Assembly: GCA_023416585.1 (NCBI GenBank)
Contig: JAEZHM010000032.1
Span: 1-64,000 of the forward strand
DNA length: 64,000 bases
Source: Bacillota bacterium
GTDB lineage: Bacteria > Bacillota > Clostridia > Christensenellales > Aristaeellaceae
Direction of reading: 5' to 3'
Part shown: in pieces, positions 18,005-26,484 of the stretch
Position numbering within the stretch: position 1 is the first letter of the stretch
How the letters are laid out: each line of letters starts with the position of its first letter
Program-made: the position numbers and the translations under genes
Notes under the pieces: model-generated
Seen by the model: the letters and a program-made list of their open reading frames with translations, nothing else
What the model was told of the DNA's origin: nothing
The model's database searches: none

Positions 18005-19432
18005 ATGGTTATCAGATCATTTGTCAAATGTGATGTCTGCAACAGTGTTATTGTCGTTCGAACACAAATTGGTTGGCTAGAAGAGCATCCGATTCGAATA
18101 CATTGTGGCAAATGTAATACACTTATAAAAGGAAAATGCTCTATTGATCAAGAGAATGCGGGATACAATATTGAATTTTATGATTGTGAAGTACTTTTAT
18201 ACAAAGAAGGTATGCATATAGATTTCTACATTGAAGTATCAGGTGAACTATTAACAGCCAAAATACGCCCTTATAACAATGGAAAGGATGAGTATCTGCG
18301 ATCACCATATCTCAATTCATTTAGAGCTATGGATATACATGGAGATGAGTCTTTTCTGGAATTTAATCAAAACATGAATCAGTTTATAGAGTTCATTAAG
18401 CATGACTGGTCATTTATTCGGCGTATACATGAACTCTGGCTAGATGGAAAACAGAACTATTTATCTGATCAAATGAGGAATCATTTGACTAAGGATTTAT
18501 ACCCGCTAGATAGTGAGTTTGAGAACCTGAGAGGTCTACATCAATTATTCCTAAATGGATTTAAGCCCGTACTCCCAGCAAGTTTTTATGAAAAAATCTC
18601 ACCTAAGATATTCGAAAGCTTAAAGAGCCTAACTCAACCAGATCCATCAGAGTATAAAAAGCTAGTTGCATTTTTTGATACAAATGGTTTATTCCATGAG
18701 TATGAGTATAAGATTTTTAGAATTCTCAATGACTTTGTTGACAAATATCTTTTCTTCGTAACAGCTTCGGGAGTTGAACTATATACTAATCCAATTGACC
18801 TCAATATGGAGGGTACTGCATCTGTAACCTTTGATGATATTAGGCATTTCTACTTGGATTGTTATGAAACCATTGGTGATTTGGTCACGCTTTTAATTGC
18901 ATACAATAATCTAAAATGCCGTGGCTCATATCAAATAATGGATGGTACAATTATACCAAGTATAAAGACTCTAGATGACGTAATCAACAAAATGAGCAAT
19001 AAGGGTAATAAGCTAAAGTTTTGCGAGGCAGATGAATTCTTCAATGAACTTATTGAGCTTGAATCTGATAATGAATTACGTAATGCGATTGGTCATGGAA
19101 GCTGGAAATATGATGGAATGAATCAGATAGTCACATTCTATTCATCCGGATCAATCGGCAAAGGTACAGAACAAAAAATTTATCTTATTGAATTTATAAT
19201 TAAGACCTTGAAACAGTTTAACAGTATTCTTATTCTGTCAGAATTGCTCTATCAGACTCGAAAGTTATCTTATGTATACAAAGGGGCAATTACTTCCATT
19301 CCAAGTTACTATAAAAAAATATCCTCACCTCAATTCAACAATGTCAGCAAAAATAGTTTATGCCCTTGTGGAAGTGGGAAGAAGTACAAAAGGTGTCATG
19401 GCATGGTTAATGATAGCACTGAAGATAATTAG
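18005..19432 (+). CDS. Zinc-ribbon / SEC-C protein with HEPN-like RxxxxH motif
   Basis: A 475-residue protein starting behind AAAGGAG. Residues 9-40 hold a zinc ribbon (CDVC...CGKC). The C-terminus carries a complete SEC-C motif, CPCGSGKKYKRCHG, a zinc knuckle known from SecA and many stand-alone proteins. Between them is a largely helical region with ELRNAIGHGSW; R359-N...H364 fits the Rx4-6H signature of HEPN ribonucleases with the usual polar residue after Arg. That match is short, so HEPN membership is a hypothesis. The DNA is much more AT-rich than its neighbours, in line with recent transfer. It lies 27 bp after the HNH gene, within the defence block. Overall function unknown. Confidence 0.7.
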   Translation: MVIRSFVKCDVCNSVIVVRTQIGWLEEHPIRIHCGKCNTLIKGKCSIDQENAGYNIEFYDCEVLLYKEGMHIDFYIEVSGELLTAKIRPYNNGKDEYLRSPYLNSFRAMDIHGDESFLEFNQNMNQFIEFIKHDWSFIRRIHELWLDGKQNYLSDQMRNHLTKDLYPLDSEFENLRGLHQLFLNGFKPVLPASFYEKISPKIFESLKSLTQPDPSEYKKLVAFFDTNGLFHEYEYKIFRILNDFVDKYLFFVTASGVELYTNPIDLNMEGTASVTFDDIRHFYLDCYETIGDLVTLLIAYNNLKCRGSYQIMDGTIIPSIKTLDDVINKMSNKGNKLKFCEADEFFNELIELESDNELRNAIGHGSWKYDGMNQIVTFYSSGSIGKGTEQKIYLIEFIIKTLKQFNSILILSELLYQTRKLSYVYKGAITSIPSYYKKISSPQFNNVSKNSLCPCGSGKKYKRCHGMVNDSTEDN

Positions 19433-19568
19433 GCCTCTTCAATGCTCCAAAATCAACCAACAAATAATTATTGGAGATGGTATTATTTGAGCTTGCTTTC
19501 CACCCGTGAATGTGTAAGCTGACAGTGCTTCAAGGCACAGCTTACAACAACGAACGGAGGAACGAATT

Positions 19569-20012
19569 ATGGAGATGGGCAAGCTCACGGCGAAACTGAG
19601 GGATGCGGTTCCGGTATGCCTGCTGGTGGAGGGTAAGGAGATCAAGAGGTACAGGAACATCGAAATACCTGATGAACTAAAAAAGCTGGAGTATCAAGAC
19701 TTCAAATTCGATGTGCCGCTAAACGGCTCAATCACATTCAAGATTATGTTCGAGCCAGGTATACTGCCAGAGGTTTTCCCACAGGAGAGGGAGAGGAAAA
19801 CACGGATGCCCACAGGCCAAGAAGCGAAGCCACAGGAGGTGACTCCTGTGACGAATGCAGTGGTAGGGACTGAACAACATCCGCAAGAAGATTTGCCAAC
19901 CGAGTTTTTTCCCGTACAGGTGGTAGAGACCACAGCGCAGTACGAGAGCAATGTGCCGCTAAAGAAATCTACTAGCAAAGGGAGGAGCAAGAAGAAAGCT
20001 GCAACAATGTAA
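19569..20012 (+). CDS. Hypothetical protein with low-complexity C-terminus
   Basis: A 147-residue protein starting at ATG 19569 behind CGGAGGAACG. Residues 1-65 look like a small beta domain (PVCLLVEGKEIKRYRNIEIP); residues 70-147 are Pro/Glu/Thr-rich and end in a basic tail (KKSTSKGRSKKKAA). I cannot assign a family. It is 136 bp after the SEC-C gene and is followed by a strong terminator at 20040. It is more GC-rich than the genes on either side, so it may have a different origin. Function unknown. Confidence 0.6.
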   Translation: MEMGKLTAKLRDAVPVCLLVEGKEIKRYRNIEIPDELKKLEYQDFKFDVPLNGSITFKIMFEPGILPEVFPQERERKTRMPTGQEAKPQEVTPVTNAVVGTEQHPQEDLPTEFFPVQVVETTAQYESNVPLKKSTSKGRSKKKAATM

Positions 20013-20039
20013 AGCTCCATTAATAGGTAATAAATAGAT

Positions 20040-20073
20040 AATTCCCGACCAATATGTGCCGGGAATTTTATTT
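20040..20073 (+). terminator. Intrinsic terminator
   Basis: AATTCCCG and CGGGAATT form an 8-bp perfect stem around a 12-nt loop, followed by TTATTTGG, 28 bp after the hypothetical gene. Confidence 0.65.
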
Positions 20074-20392
20074 GGATGATCCACTAGTTATCATTGTATT
20101 TATTGACTTTGGTTGACGTGGTATTTGTTGACATATATAATAATACTAATCACAGTTGCACGTGCTAATCTATACCACAGTAACCTGATGCCCTCATAAC
20201 TGGAACATCCATTCGGCTACCATGGCTACCTGTGCTGTGAAGAACATCAGCAACCCTATAAACGATTTAATACAGGTTGAGGTCAATGTTGAAATGAAGG
20301 GGACTCCAGTCAAGAAAGCAGAGACGAACACCGATTCTAAAAGGCATATTTAGGTTTGATGTATGGTAAATATAAGAAATTGAGGTGACATA
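20074..20392 (+). other. Gap with a possible 43-codon ORF
   Basis: An ATG-initiated frame at 20222-20353 encodes 43 residues (MATCAVKNISNPINDLIQVE onwards) that look protein-like, but no ribosome site precedes it. It may be a gene remnant. The ribosome site of the next gene (GAGGTGACATA) is at the end of this gap. Confidence 0.3.
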
Positions 20393-21610
20393 ATGGATTA
20401 CTCTCCAGAAAGGCTCCAAGCTTATGCAAATGCCTGTGGAATTCCTACGATACCTGAGAAGCAGAAGATTTGGGTCGTTCGGACTGAAGGTGGGACATAT
20501 TATCAAGACTTCACATTGAACAGTTATGTTGCCTTGGGATGGGAAAGAGTACCACTTAATATGATTTTAGATGAACAAAGGGCAAAGGACACAGTAATTG
20601 AATTTATTACGCATGAGTATCCTGACGAAAAGCGTCCAGGATTGATCTATAGCCAATTAGTAACATTTGCTTGTATCATGCAATCTGGTGACTTGGTAAT
20701 TATTCCAACCGAAGGGAGTGGTAGCGTTAATATTGGTACACTTGGCGAGTTGTATGAGGAAAAGGCACCATTATCTCAAGAATTATTCGCTGAGGATTAT
20801 ACTCGTTGTACCTACCGCCTTCGTAGGAAAGTAGTTTGGCATAAGGAGGCATCCACTGGTGAAGACATTTATCTCACGAGGACGTTGCGTTCACATCAAA
20901 CCATTGCAGATATTTCCGATGATGCTGATTTAATCTATCGGAATCTTTATGACTTTTACTTTATTGGCGGCACGCTTTCTTTGACTCTACGTAAAAAAAC
21001 ATATGAGGCGGTCTCTTTTATTGATGAATTCGCGCTCTCGCGGGTTATTAATGAGGTTGTAGCAGGTGTCATTGAAGCTTTAGGCGAATCTGAACAACCA
21101 GATATTCGGAAGCGTACAGCAATAAGCTCGCCCGGTTTCCTAGAGTATTTGGTGCAATTCGTATGTAGTCCCACCGCCCTAACGGTATTTGCTATCCTGT
21201 TTATCGTTATTGGTGGGAAAATCAAGTCAGGAGATGGTATCGAAACAAAAGGATTGGCCTCAATCTTTCAGGGTATCAGTAATCTCTTTAACGATAAAGT
21301 TGATCGCGATTTGAAACGTGCACAAGCAAGAAAAACAGATGCAGAAACAGCACAAATCACCGCTTTAGCTCAGCATCAACAGATTGAAAACATGAAAGAC
21401 TTGCTTTCGATTTCTGCTCCTGTACCATCATCATTAGAAGGATGTTCATCAATTGAAGAAACAGAGCTAGGACATGTTAGGTTCATGACATTAATTCAAG
21501 AGAAACAGGCGGAAATCGTACCAATAATGCAACGCATGGGAATAACACCTCCGATTATTAATATGCCAAATAACATCCTTCCATTTCATAAAGAAAGGGA
21601 CAAGAGGTGA
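20393..21610 (+). CDS. PUA/EVE-like domain protein with a transmembrane helix
   Basis: A 405-residue protein. Residues about 25-165 resemble the PUA/EVE-like module found N-terminal to Mrr- and McrB-type restriction proteins (IWVVRTEGGTYYQDFTLNSY, GWERVP, MQSGDLVIIP, CTYRLRRKVVW). Instead of a nuclease or GTPase, the C-terminal part has one hydrophobic helix (TALTVFAILFIVIGGKI, about residues 262-280) followed by a helical, probably coiled-coil cytosolic tail. A sensor of modified or foreign DNA coupled to a membrane effector is an attractive reading but is inference. It is AT-rich, alone after a terminator, and last before the tRNA junction. Confidence 0.65.
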   Translation: MDYSPERLQAYANACGIPTIPEKQKIWVVRTEGGTYYQDFTLNSYVALGWERVPLNMILDEQRAKDTVIEFITHEYPDEKRPGLIYSQLVTFACIMQSGDLVIIPTEGSGSVNIGTLGELYEEKAPLSQELFAEDYTRCTYRLRRKVVWHKEASTGEDIYLTRTLRSHQTIADISDDADLIYRNLYDFYFIGGTLSLTLRKKTYEAVSFIDEFALSRVINEVVAGVIEALGESEQPDIRKRTAISSPGFLEYLVQFVCSPTALTVFAILFIVIGGKIKSGDGIETKGLASIFQGISNLFNDKVDRDLKRAQARKTDAETAQITALAQHQQIENMKDLLSISAPVPSSLEGCSSIEETELGHVRFMTLIQEKQAEIVPIMQRMGITPPIINMPNNILPFHKERDKR

Positions 21611-22112
21611 GGTAGACTCCTATTACCTGAAAATATTCCGGTTGCCTTTCCTTTGATACATACTAGCTTGACAGACACTAATTCGATGACCGCAACTTAC
21701 TATTAAGGCATAAACAGCAAAAGTCTGTATAGTACCGAGCTTTCGTGTTCTTAAAATAATTAGCCTATTGGTCAATAAGGTGTATTGCCAGTGGTTATTT
21801 GCCTAATTCGATCCATTGGCATGTGAGTGACATACCTTGCCTTACTAGCCGGGCGTCAGAGTTTTCAACTCGATGGATGGGTGGGTGCATCATTACACTA
21901 TTACACGGAAGCCTTTGGTGATTCGTGTATTTTTTTGTTCTCAGAGGTACTTCTCTATACCTACTGCGCATGTCAAAATACGGCTTGCAAGCCCGCCTGT
22001 GTACTCCTGCAAAAAAGCGCCGAAAGCCAGCATTTCTGGGGTAATTTGCAGGCAAACAAATAAACCCGCCGCATTCGGCGAGCTTATTTGCACCAACTAA
22101 TGTCGGTATTGA
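21611..22112. other. Element-chromosome junction, no confident gene
   Basis: About 500 bp without a supported gene. A minus-strand frame at 21941-22033 (30 codons from ATG, reading GAFLQEYTGGLASRILTCAV) looks protein-like and extends upstream without a start, so it may be the end of a lost gene. No integrase or excisionase is seen. Plus-strand frames here lack ribosome sites. Confidence 0.4.
22058..22089 (-). terminator. Probable terminator downstream of tRNA-Val
   Basis: On the minus strand AAATAA...CGCCG pairs with CGGCG...TTATTT around a 4-nt loop, followed by TGTTTG, 24 bp after the tRNA 3' end. Confidence 0.5.
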
Positions 22113-22189
22113 TGGTGGGATTAGTAGGGCTCGAACCTATGACCTCCACGATGTCAACGTGGCGCTCTAACCAACTGAGCTATAATCCC
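22113..22189 (-). tRNA. tRNA-Val (anticodon GAC)
   Basis: Full cloverleaf on the minus strand: acceptor GGGATTA/TAATCCC, D-arm GCTC...GAGC, anticodon stem CCACG/CGTGG with loop TTGACAT (anticodon GAC), T-loop TTCGAGC and encoded CCA end. The outermost T-stem pair is A49-C65, a mismatch; the other pairs are normal. The 3' end faces the integrated element, so it is the likely attachment site. Confidence 0.93.
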
Positions 22190-22316
22190 ATATATTCGGC
22201 AGTTGCAGAGAACATTCTATCATACGTATAAGAGAAAAGCAAGGGCGGATTTTCAATTTTACATCTTGCAAACCAAATGGCATAATCCCAAAGAGAGGAT
22301 TCCAAAGGGATGATGT

Positions 22317-22445
22317 CCATCTGGCTCAATCGTCGCGCTGGTTCGCTGCAGCTCCCATCGCTCGTTTCGCCAGCCTCCTCCACCCCTCCCATATCCGCCA
22401 CTGGCGGGGTCGGGGTTCCGGAGCCTTTGGCAGGGGTCCAGGGGA
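22317..22445. repeat. Dispersed intergenic repeat, copy A
   Basis: About 125 bp just beyond the yesN stop. It shares with copy B (26485-26599) the blocks ATCTGGCTCAATCG, GTTTCGCCAGCCTCCTCC, ATCCGCCACTGGCGG and GGTTCCGGAGCC in the same order and orientation. CCGCC/GGCGG forms a small hairpin. It is followed by GC-rich GGGGTCCAGGGG palindromic sequence. Confidence 0.75.
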
Positions 22446-22474
22446 CAGCGTCCCTTGGCGTCCCCTGGCGCCCC

Positions 22475-23221
22475 TTACAGCCCGGCGCGGTACTCCACGG
22501 GTGATTTGCCTGTCAGGCGCTTGAAATTTTTCGAAAAATGGGCCACATCGGAAAAGCCCACTTGGTCGGAAATATCGTGTACCTTCAGGGCAGGGTCACG
22601 CAGCAGTTCTCGGGCTTTTTGAATGCGGAGCTGGTTGACGATATCAAAGAAATTCTTGTTCAGATGGCGGTTGATGAGCTTTGACAAATGCCACTGGCTA
22701 ACAAACACATGGTCGGCCACCTGGGAGAGGGTGATATGCTCCGCAAAATGCTGCTCCAGATAGGCCATGGCAGTCTTCACCACAAAGCAGCCCGCGGCTT
22801 CGCTTTCCTGCAGGTCATCCCCGTCCGGTCCGTTCTCTAAAGGCACGCCATCCAGCGAAGATGTCATGAAGCGGATGGCTTCCTTTAGTTCTTCCATTTT
22901 GCTGGGCTTTAACAGATACCGGCATACGCCAAGCTGAATGGCCTGGCGGGCGTACTCAAAATCACGGTAGGCGGTAAGCACGGCAATTTGAAGCCGGGGA
23001 AACTCGCTCTTTAGTGCAGCTACCATGGAAAGGCCGTCCCGGTTGGGCATGCGGATATCGGTAAAGAGGATGTCGGGCCTGAATTTTCGGATAAGGGCTG
23101 CACCTTCCACCCCGTCGCTTGCTGTGCCAACGACACGGCAGCCATAATCTTCCCAGGGAAGAACGCGCAAAAGGCCCTGCAGAATTACCTGCTCATCATC
23201 CACCAATACGACGGAGTACAT
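22475..23221 (-). CDS. YesN-type response regulator with AraC output domain
   Basis: A 248-residue protein: receiver domain (residues 1-120) with acidic pocket DDE, phosphoacceptor Asp in LFTDIRMPNRDG (about 54), Thr in VLTAY and Lys in LLKP; then an AraC-type double helix-turn-helix (ITLSQVADHVFVSQWHLSKL, DISDQVGFSDVAHFSKNFKR). Phosphorylated by the YesM-like kinase two genes upstream, it should activate sugar-uptake or glycan-degradation genes. Start ATG 23221 has GGAAGGAG. The AraC part is about 100 residues and complete. The linker is short compared with the ~500-residue YesN proteins. Confidence 0.9.
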   Translation of the reverse strand: MYSVVLVDDEQVILQGLLRVLPWEDYGCRVVGTASDGVEGAALIRKFRPDILFTDIRMPNRDGLSMVAALKSEFPRLQIAVLTAYRDFEYARQAIQLGVCRYLLKPSKMEELKEAIRFMTSSLDGVPLENGPDGDDLQESEAAGCFVVKTAMAYLEQHFAEHITLSQVADHVFVSQWHLSKLINRHLNKNFFDIVNQLRIQKARELLRDPALKVHDISDQVGFSDVAHFSKNFKRLTGKSPVEYRAGL

Positions 23222-23265
23222 GAGGCCACTCCTTCCCTACTTCAAAAGATCAAATCAGATGGAAA

Positions 23266-24471
23266 TTACTTACCGAAAGGATTCAGGGCCATGACATCGG
23301 CCCAAACCTGAGCGGGATCGGCCGTGCCGTTCACCAGTGCGGGAATCCTGGCAAACCAGGCGCTGCGGGCTTCGGCGTTCATCGCGTCCTGTATTGGCGG
23401 GAGCATGACCTGCTCATTGTCCAACAGTTCATAAGATGATTGCAGAAGTTCACCGCCAAATGAAAAGGTGCTCAGCTGCTTTCCGTTATCCTGGTTCGTA
23501 AGGAAGGCCAAAAGGTTCACTGCCGCGTCACGCTTATTAGGATCATTCCAAGCTTTGCGGCTGAGATAAAAGCCCATGGATACGCCGCCAATGAAAGCGT
23601 TGGGATCGGCATCCCCGGCATAGGCGGGGAAAGGCATGACTGCAGTAGTGTCCCAGCTGGCTTCGGGAATGCCGTTGGCAAACCAGGAACCATCCAGTTG
23701 CATGGCAGCCTTTTTATCACGGAACAACTGGGAGGTGACGGCCTCTGTTGTGGCACTGGCATCCCTGGCGAATGCGCCCATCTTATACAGCTTGTTCAAA
23801 AGTGCCATGCCTTCCTTCCAGGAATCTGGCACATCTTCGATGGTGGAAGGGCGGGCTTTGTACTCATCGGGGGTGCCGCATGCGATGATTAAAAACTCTA
23901 CGATATAATGCGGCACATCGGCAAAGCTCACGGATATGGGAACAATGCCTACATCGTTGAACTTTTTGATGGCGGTTTCCAGCTTGTCCCAGTCGGTGGG
24001 CAGCTCAAGGCCATACTGTCCAAACAGGTCGATATTCACAAACAAACCTTCCCAGTAGGGACGCACTGGTATAGAGTAGATTGCACCGTCAGCTTCGGCA
24101 CTGAGGGGATTCTCCTTAAGCTTCAAATCGGGATAGGCTGCATTGATCTCACTGATGGGCACCACCCTGTTCAAAATGGGAGCGGAATCAGCAGTCTTTG
24201 CAAAATAAAACAGAACATCTGCCTCGTTGCCGGCTGCAAAATCATTCAACACGCCAGTCTTCCAGGCCTCGTCAGAAGTAGCGGAAGCATCTTCCACTTT
24301 GTTGCCGGTCTTCGCTTCCCAGGCTCTGAGCAGTTCCACATAGGCGCCTGCGGCGGCATCAGTGCCGGCAAAAGTGGAAACGGTTCTGATGGTAACGCAT
24401 TCGGCTGTGGAGGTGGACGTTAGGCCCAAGCACAGGATGAAGACCAGTATGACGGCCGCCAGTTTCTTCAC
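23266..24471 (-). CDS. ABC-type sugar-binding protein between kinase and regulator genes
   Basis: A 401-residue family 1 extracellular solute-binding protein. The GTG at 24471 has GGAGG nine bases upstream; the TTG at 24477 is too close to that site. A signal peptide is obvious (KKLAAVILVFILCLGLTSTS), but no lipobox is present: the only nearby Cys is preceded by Glu (STAEC), so type I cleavage after STA is more likely than lipidation. Typical sugar-binding features follow (TVSTFAGTDAAAGAYVELLR, PYWEGLFVNIDLFGQYGLEL). No permease or ATPase gene is next to it; it sits between the sensor kinase and response regulator, so it may act as the ligand-binding partner of the kinase (inference). Confidence 0.85.
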   Translation of the reverse strand: MKKLAAVILVFILCLGLTSTSTAECVTIRTVSTFAGTDAAAGAYVELLRAWEAKTGNKVEDASATSDEAWKTGVLNDFAAGNEADVLFYFAKTADSAPILNRVVPISEINAAYPDLKLKENPLSAEADGAIYSIPVRPYWEGLFVNIDLFGQYGLELPTDWDKLETAIKKFNDVGIVPISVSFADVPHYIVEFLIIACGTPDEYKARPSTIEDVPDSWKEGMALLNKLYKMGAFARDASATTEAVTSQLFRDKKAAMQLDGSWFANGIPEASWDTTAVMPFPAYAGDADPNAFIGGVSMGFYLSRKAWNDPNKRDAAVNLLAFLTNQDNGKQLSTFSFGGELLQSSYELLDNEQVMLPPIQDAMNAEARSAWFARIPALVNGTADPAQVWADVMALNPFGK

Positions 24472-24601
24472 GGGCAAGCCCCTCCTTCTGGTATCTCATA
24501 TGAGGCAGCATTAAACAGGAAAGAACGGCTATGATATTCGAAGACTGTATCAGTGGATATGCGCCAACAATAGGAATCGCTTACACCATATATACGGGTT
24601 G

Positions 24602-24630
24602 ATTATACCATAAGCATATGAACATGTATA
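24602..24630 (-). promoter_or_regulatory. Possible internal promoter of the binding-protein gene
   Basis: Minus-strand extended -10 TGG-TATAAT (24602-24607) and -35 TATACA (24625-24630) with a 17-bp spacer, about 130 bp upstream of the GTG start. Confidence 0.45.
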
Positions 24631-24652
24631 TCCCATCCGCCCTCTGGTTATA

Positions 24653-26410
24653 TCACATACCTATGACCTCACCGTCCGTATTCTGTTCCTCCTTTGTCGC
24701 TGCAACCTGCTCCTTTTCAAGAGGAATCACGATTGTGGCCACAGTGTCCCCATGGCTGTCCTGCGTGATGCGCAAGCTGGCCCGACCCCTGTAAATCAAG
24801 CGCAGCCGCTGGCTCACGTTGCGTATGCCCACATGGCCCTCCCCGGATCCCTCCTCGCTGATAAGCGCGTTGATCTTTTCCCGGTCTTCCTTTGTGAGCT
24901 GCTTTCCGTTGTTTAAAACCTCCACATGCAAAAAAGATGCGTCGGAAAATACGTTCAGGCGAATTCGCCCGCCTCCCGAAGGCGCAATGCCATGCTCGAT
25001 AGCGTTTTCCAAAAGCGTCTGGATCACCATTCGGGGAAGCATATGCGCAAGAAGAACTGGATTCACATCCTTGAAAATGGTAAGCCTGTCGCCAAAGCGC
25101 AGCCGCACAAAGTAAAAATAGGCGTCCGCAATGGACAACTCCTCATTTAGCGGCACCAGCCTGTGATCGCCCCTGTCCAGGCTGGCGTTTAACAGCACGC
25201 TCAAAGCCTCCACCATGGCTGCAATGGCTTCGTTGCTGTCCATGCGGGCCTGCCAGTTGATCATCTCCAAAGCATTATTCAAAAAATGGGGATTGATGCG
25301 GCTTTGCATGGCTTCGATGCGCGCATCCCTTAAAGCGATTTCTTCCTTGAAAGCTGTATCGACCAAGTGGCGAATTTGCGTGCTCATGCTGGAGAAGGCA
25401 ACACCAAGCTGCCCCAATTCATCCTTGCCATGCATAGGCACGGTCACACCCAGTTCCCCATCCGCCATGCGCCGGGAGGCCTGGGATAAAAGGAAGATCG
25501 GCTTTGCGATGCGCCGGTGCACAAACAACATGATAGCGATGCCGATAGGCACAATGGCAAGCACCAACAGCAAAAGCAGCTGCCTAAATTGCGTCATCTG
25601 GGCATATACGGATTTCTTGTTCACCTGCACCCTGGTATACAGTGAATAATCCCGCTCCGAATGGCCTTGCACATAAGCCAGATTCTCTTTCCGCTCCGAA
25701 AGGCCCAAGGGCTCGCCGGTCCAGTCTATCGCCTCACCCTGGTAGTTCCTATATCCATCCAGCATGATATCATAACTGCTGTTCCACTTTTCGCCGACAC
25801 TGTAAAGGGGAGCAAACAGTTCCTGCATGTTCATACCAAGAACCAGCATGCCGTATCGTTCCAATCGCAGGTTGTACAGATTGCGCACCAGATACAGGTT
25901 TCCATTCCAGCCGGCAAAACTGCACCTGGTGTCAAGGTCAAGCCCCATTTCAAGGGCCAGCGGCTGGCAGTTCTGCTGAAAATCCAGAGCGTTTTGATAT
26001 CCGGCCACGGTATACATGAAGGCATCCGGACGGTTTATGGGAAAGTAGGCCGCGAAGGTGAACAGTGAATCCCGTCCGTACTTGCGCTCCAGGTAATTCC
26101 TGCTGATCCGGTAAAAATCGTAGAAGCTTACCTTGTCCGCCTCAAAGTTTGCATAAGCGCCAGCCAGTTCCCCGTCATAGGTGACATCCTTTGCCAAAGT
26201 AATAGAGCGCTGGATAATTTGAAGCGTGAGCGTCTGGGCATACTCTGCGCTGGATTTTAGAGCCTCCTCGGTTTTTTCCTGGAGCGCGCCAAAAAAGACA
26301 CCGCCCATATATCCCCCAAGCGCAAGTGCCGGCAGCAGCCAGCACAGCAGCACGATCAAAAGGATGCGGATGCGCAGGGATTTCATATAGGAGCGGAGTT
26401 TGGGGAGCAC
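24653..26410 (-). CDS. YesM-type sensor histidine kinase
   Basis: A 585-residue membrane kinase. I place the start at GTG 26410, eight bases after GGAGG; the longer ORF runs back into a repeat element. A first transmembrane helix (ILLIVLLCWLLPALALGGYM), an extracytoplasmic dCache-like sensor (to about residue 275), a second helix (LLLLVLAIVPIGIAIMLF), a HAMP domain (RRIAKPIFLLSQASRRMADG), the H-box INPHFLNNALEMINW with the phospho-His, and an ATPase domain (N-box LLENAIEHG, G-box GEGHVGIRNV). It should phosphorylate the YesN-like regulator at 22475. The gene order kinase, binding protein, regulator suggests a sugar-sensing three-component unit. Confidence 0.9.
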   Translation of the reverse strand: MLPKLRSYMKSLRIRILLIVLLCWLLPALALGGYMGGVFFGALQEKTEEALKSSAEYAQTLTLQIIQRSITLAKDVTYDGELAGAYANFEADKVSFYDFYRISRNYLERKYGRDSLFTFAAYFPINRPDAFMYTVAGYQNALDFQQNCQPLALEMGLDLDTRCSFAGWNGNLYLVRNLYNLRLERYGMLVLGMNMQELFAPLYSVGEKWNSSYDIMLDGYRNYQGEAIDWTGEPLGLSERKENLAYVQGHSERDYSLYTRVQVNKKSVYAQMTQFRQLLLLLVLAIVPIGIAIMLFVHRRIAKPIFLLSQASRRMADGELGVTVPMHGKDELGQLGVAFSSMSTQIRHLVDTAFKEEIALRDARIEAMQSRINPHFLNNALEMINWQARMDSNEAIAAMVEALSVLLNASLDRGDHRLVPLNEELSIADAYFYFVRLRFGDRLTIFKDVNPVLLAHMLPRMVIQTLLENAIEHGIAPSGGGRIRLNVFSDASFLHVEVLNNGKQLTKEDREKINALISEEGSGEGHVGIRNVSQRLRLIYRGRASLRITQDSHGDTVATIVIPLEKEQVAATKEEQNTDGEVIGM

Positions 26411-26484
26411 AGTTTCGTCCTCCGTGCTATTCATTTGGCCATTGAAGGATTTCACCCCTGCGGGGGCGACCAGGGCTTTCCTGC

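Noticed and set aside
21827..22100. Two overlapping plus-strand ORFs near the tRNA
   Set aside because: No ribosome site, conflicting frames, and they run through the terminator-like hairpin beside the tRNA.
22310..22504. Short ORFs in the repeat regions (also 26400-26765)
   Set aside because: They are translations of the dispersed repeat; similarity between them comes from the repeat, not from a protein family.
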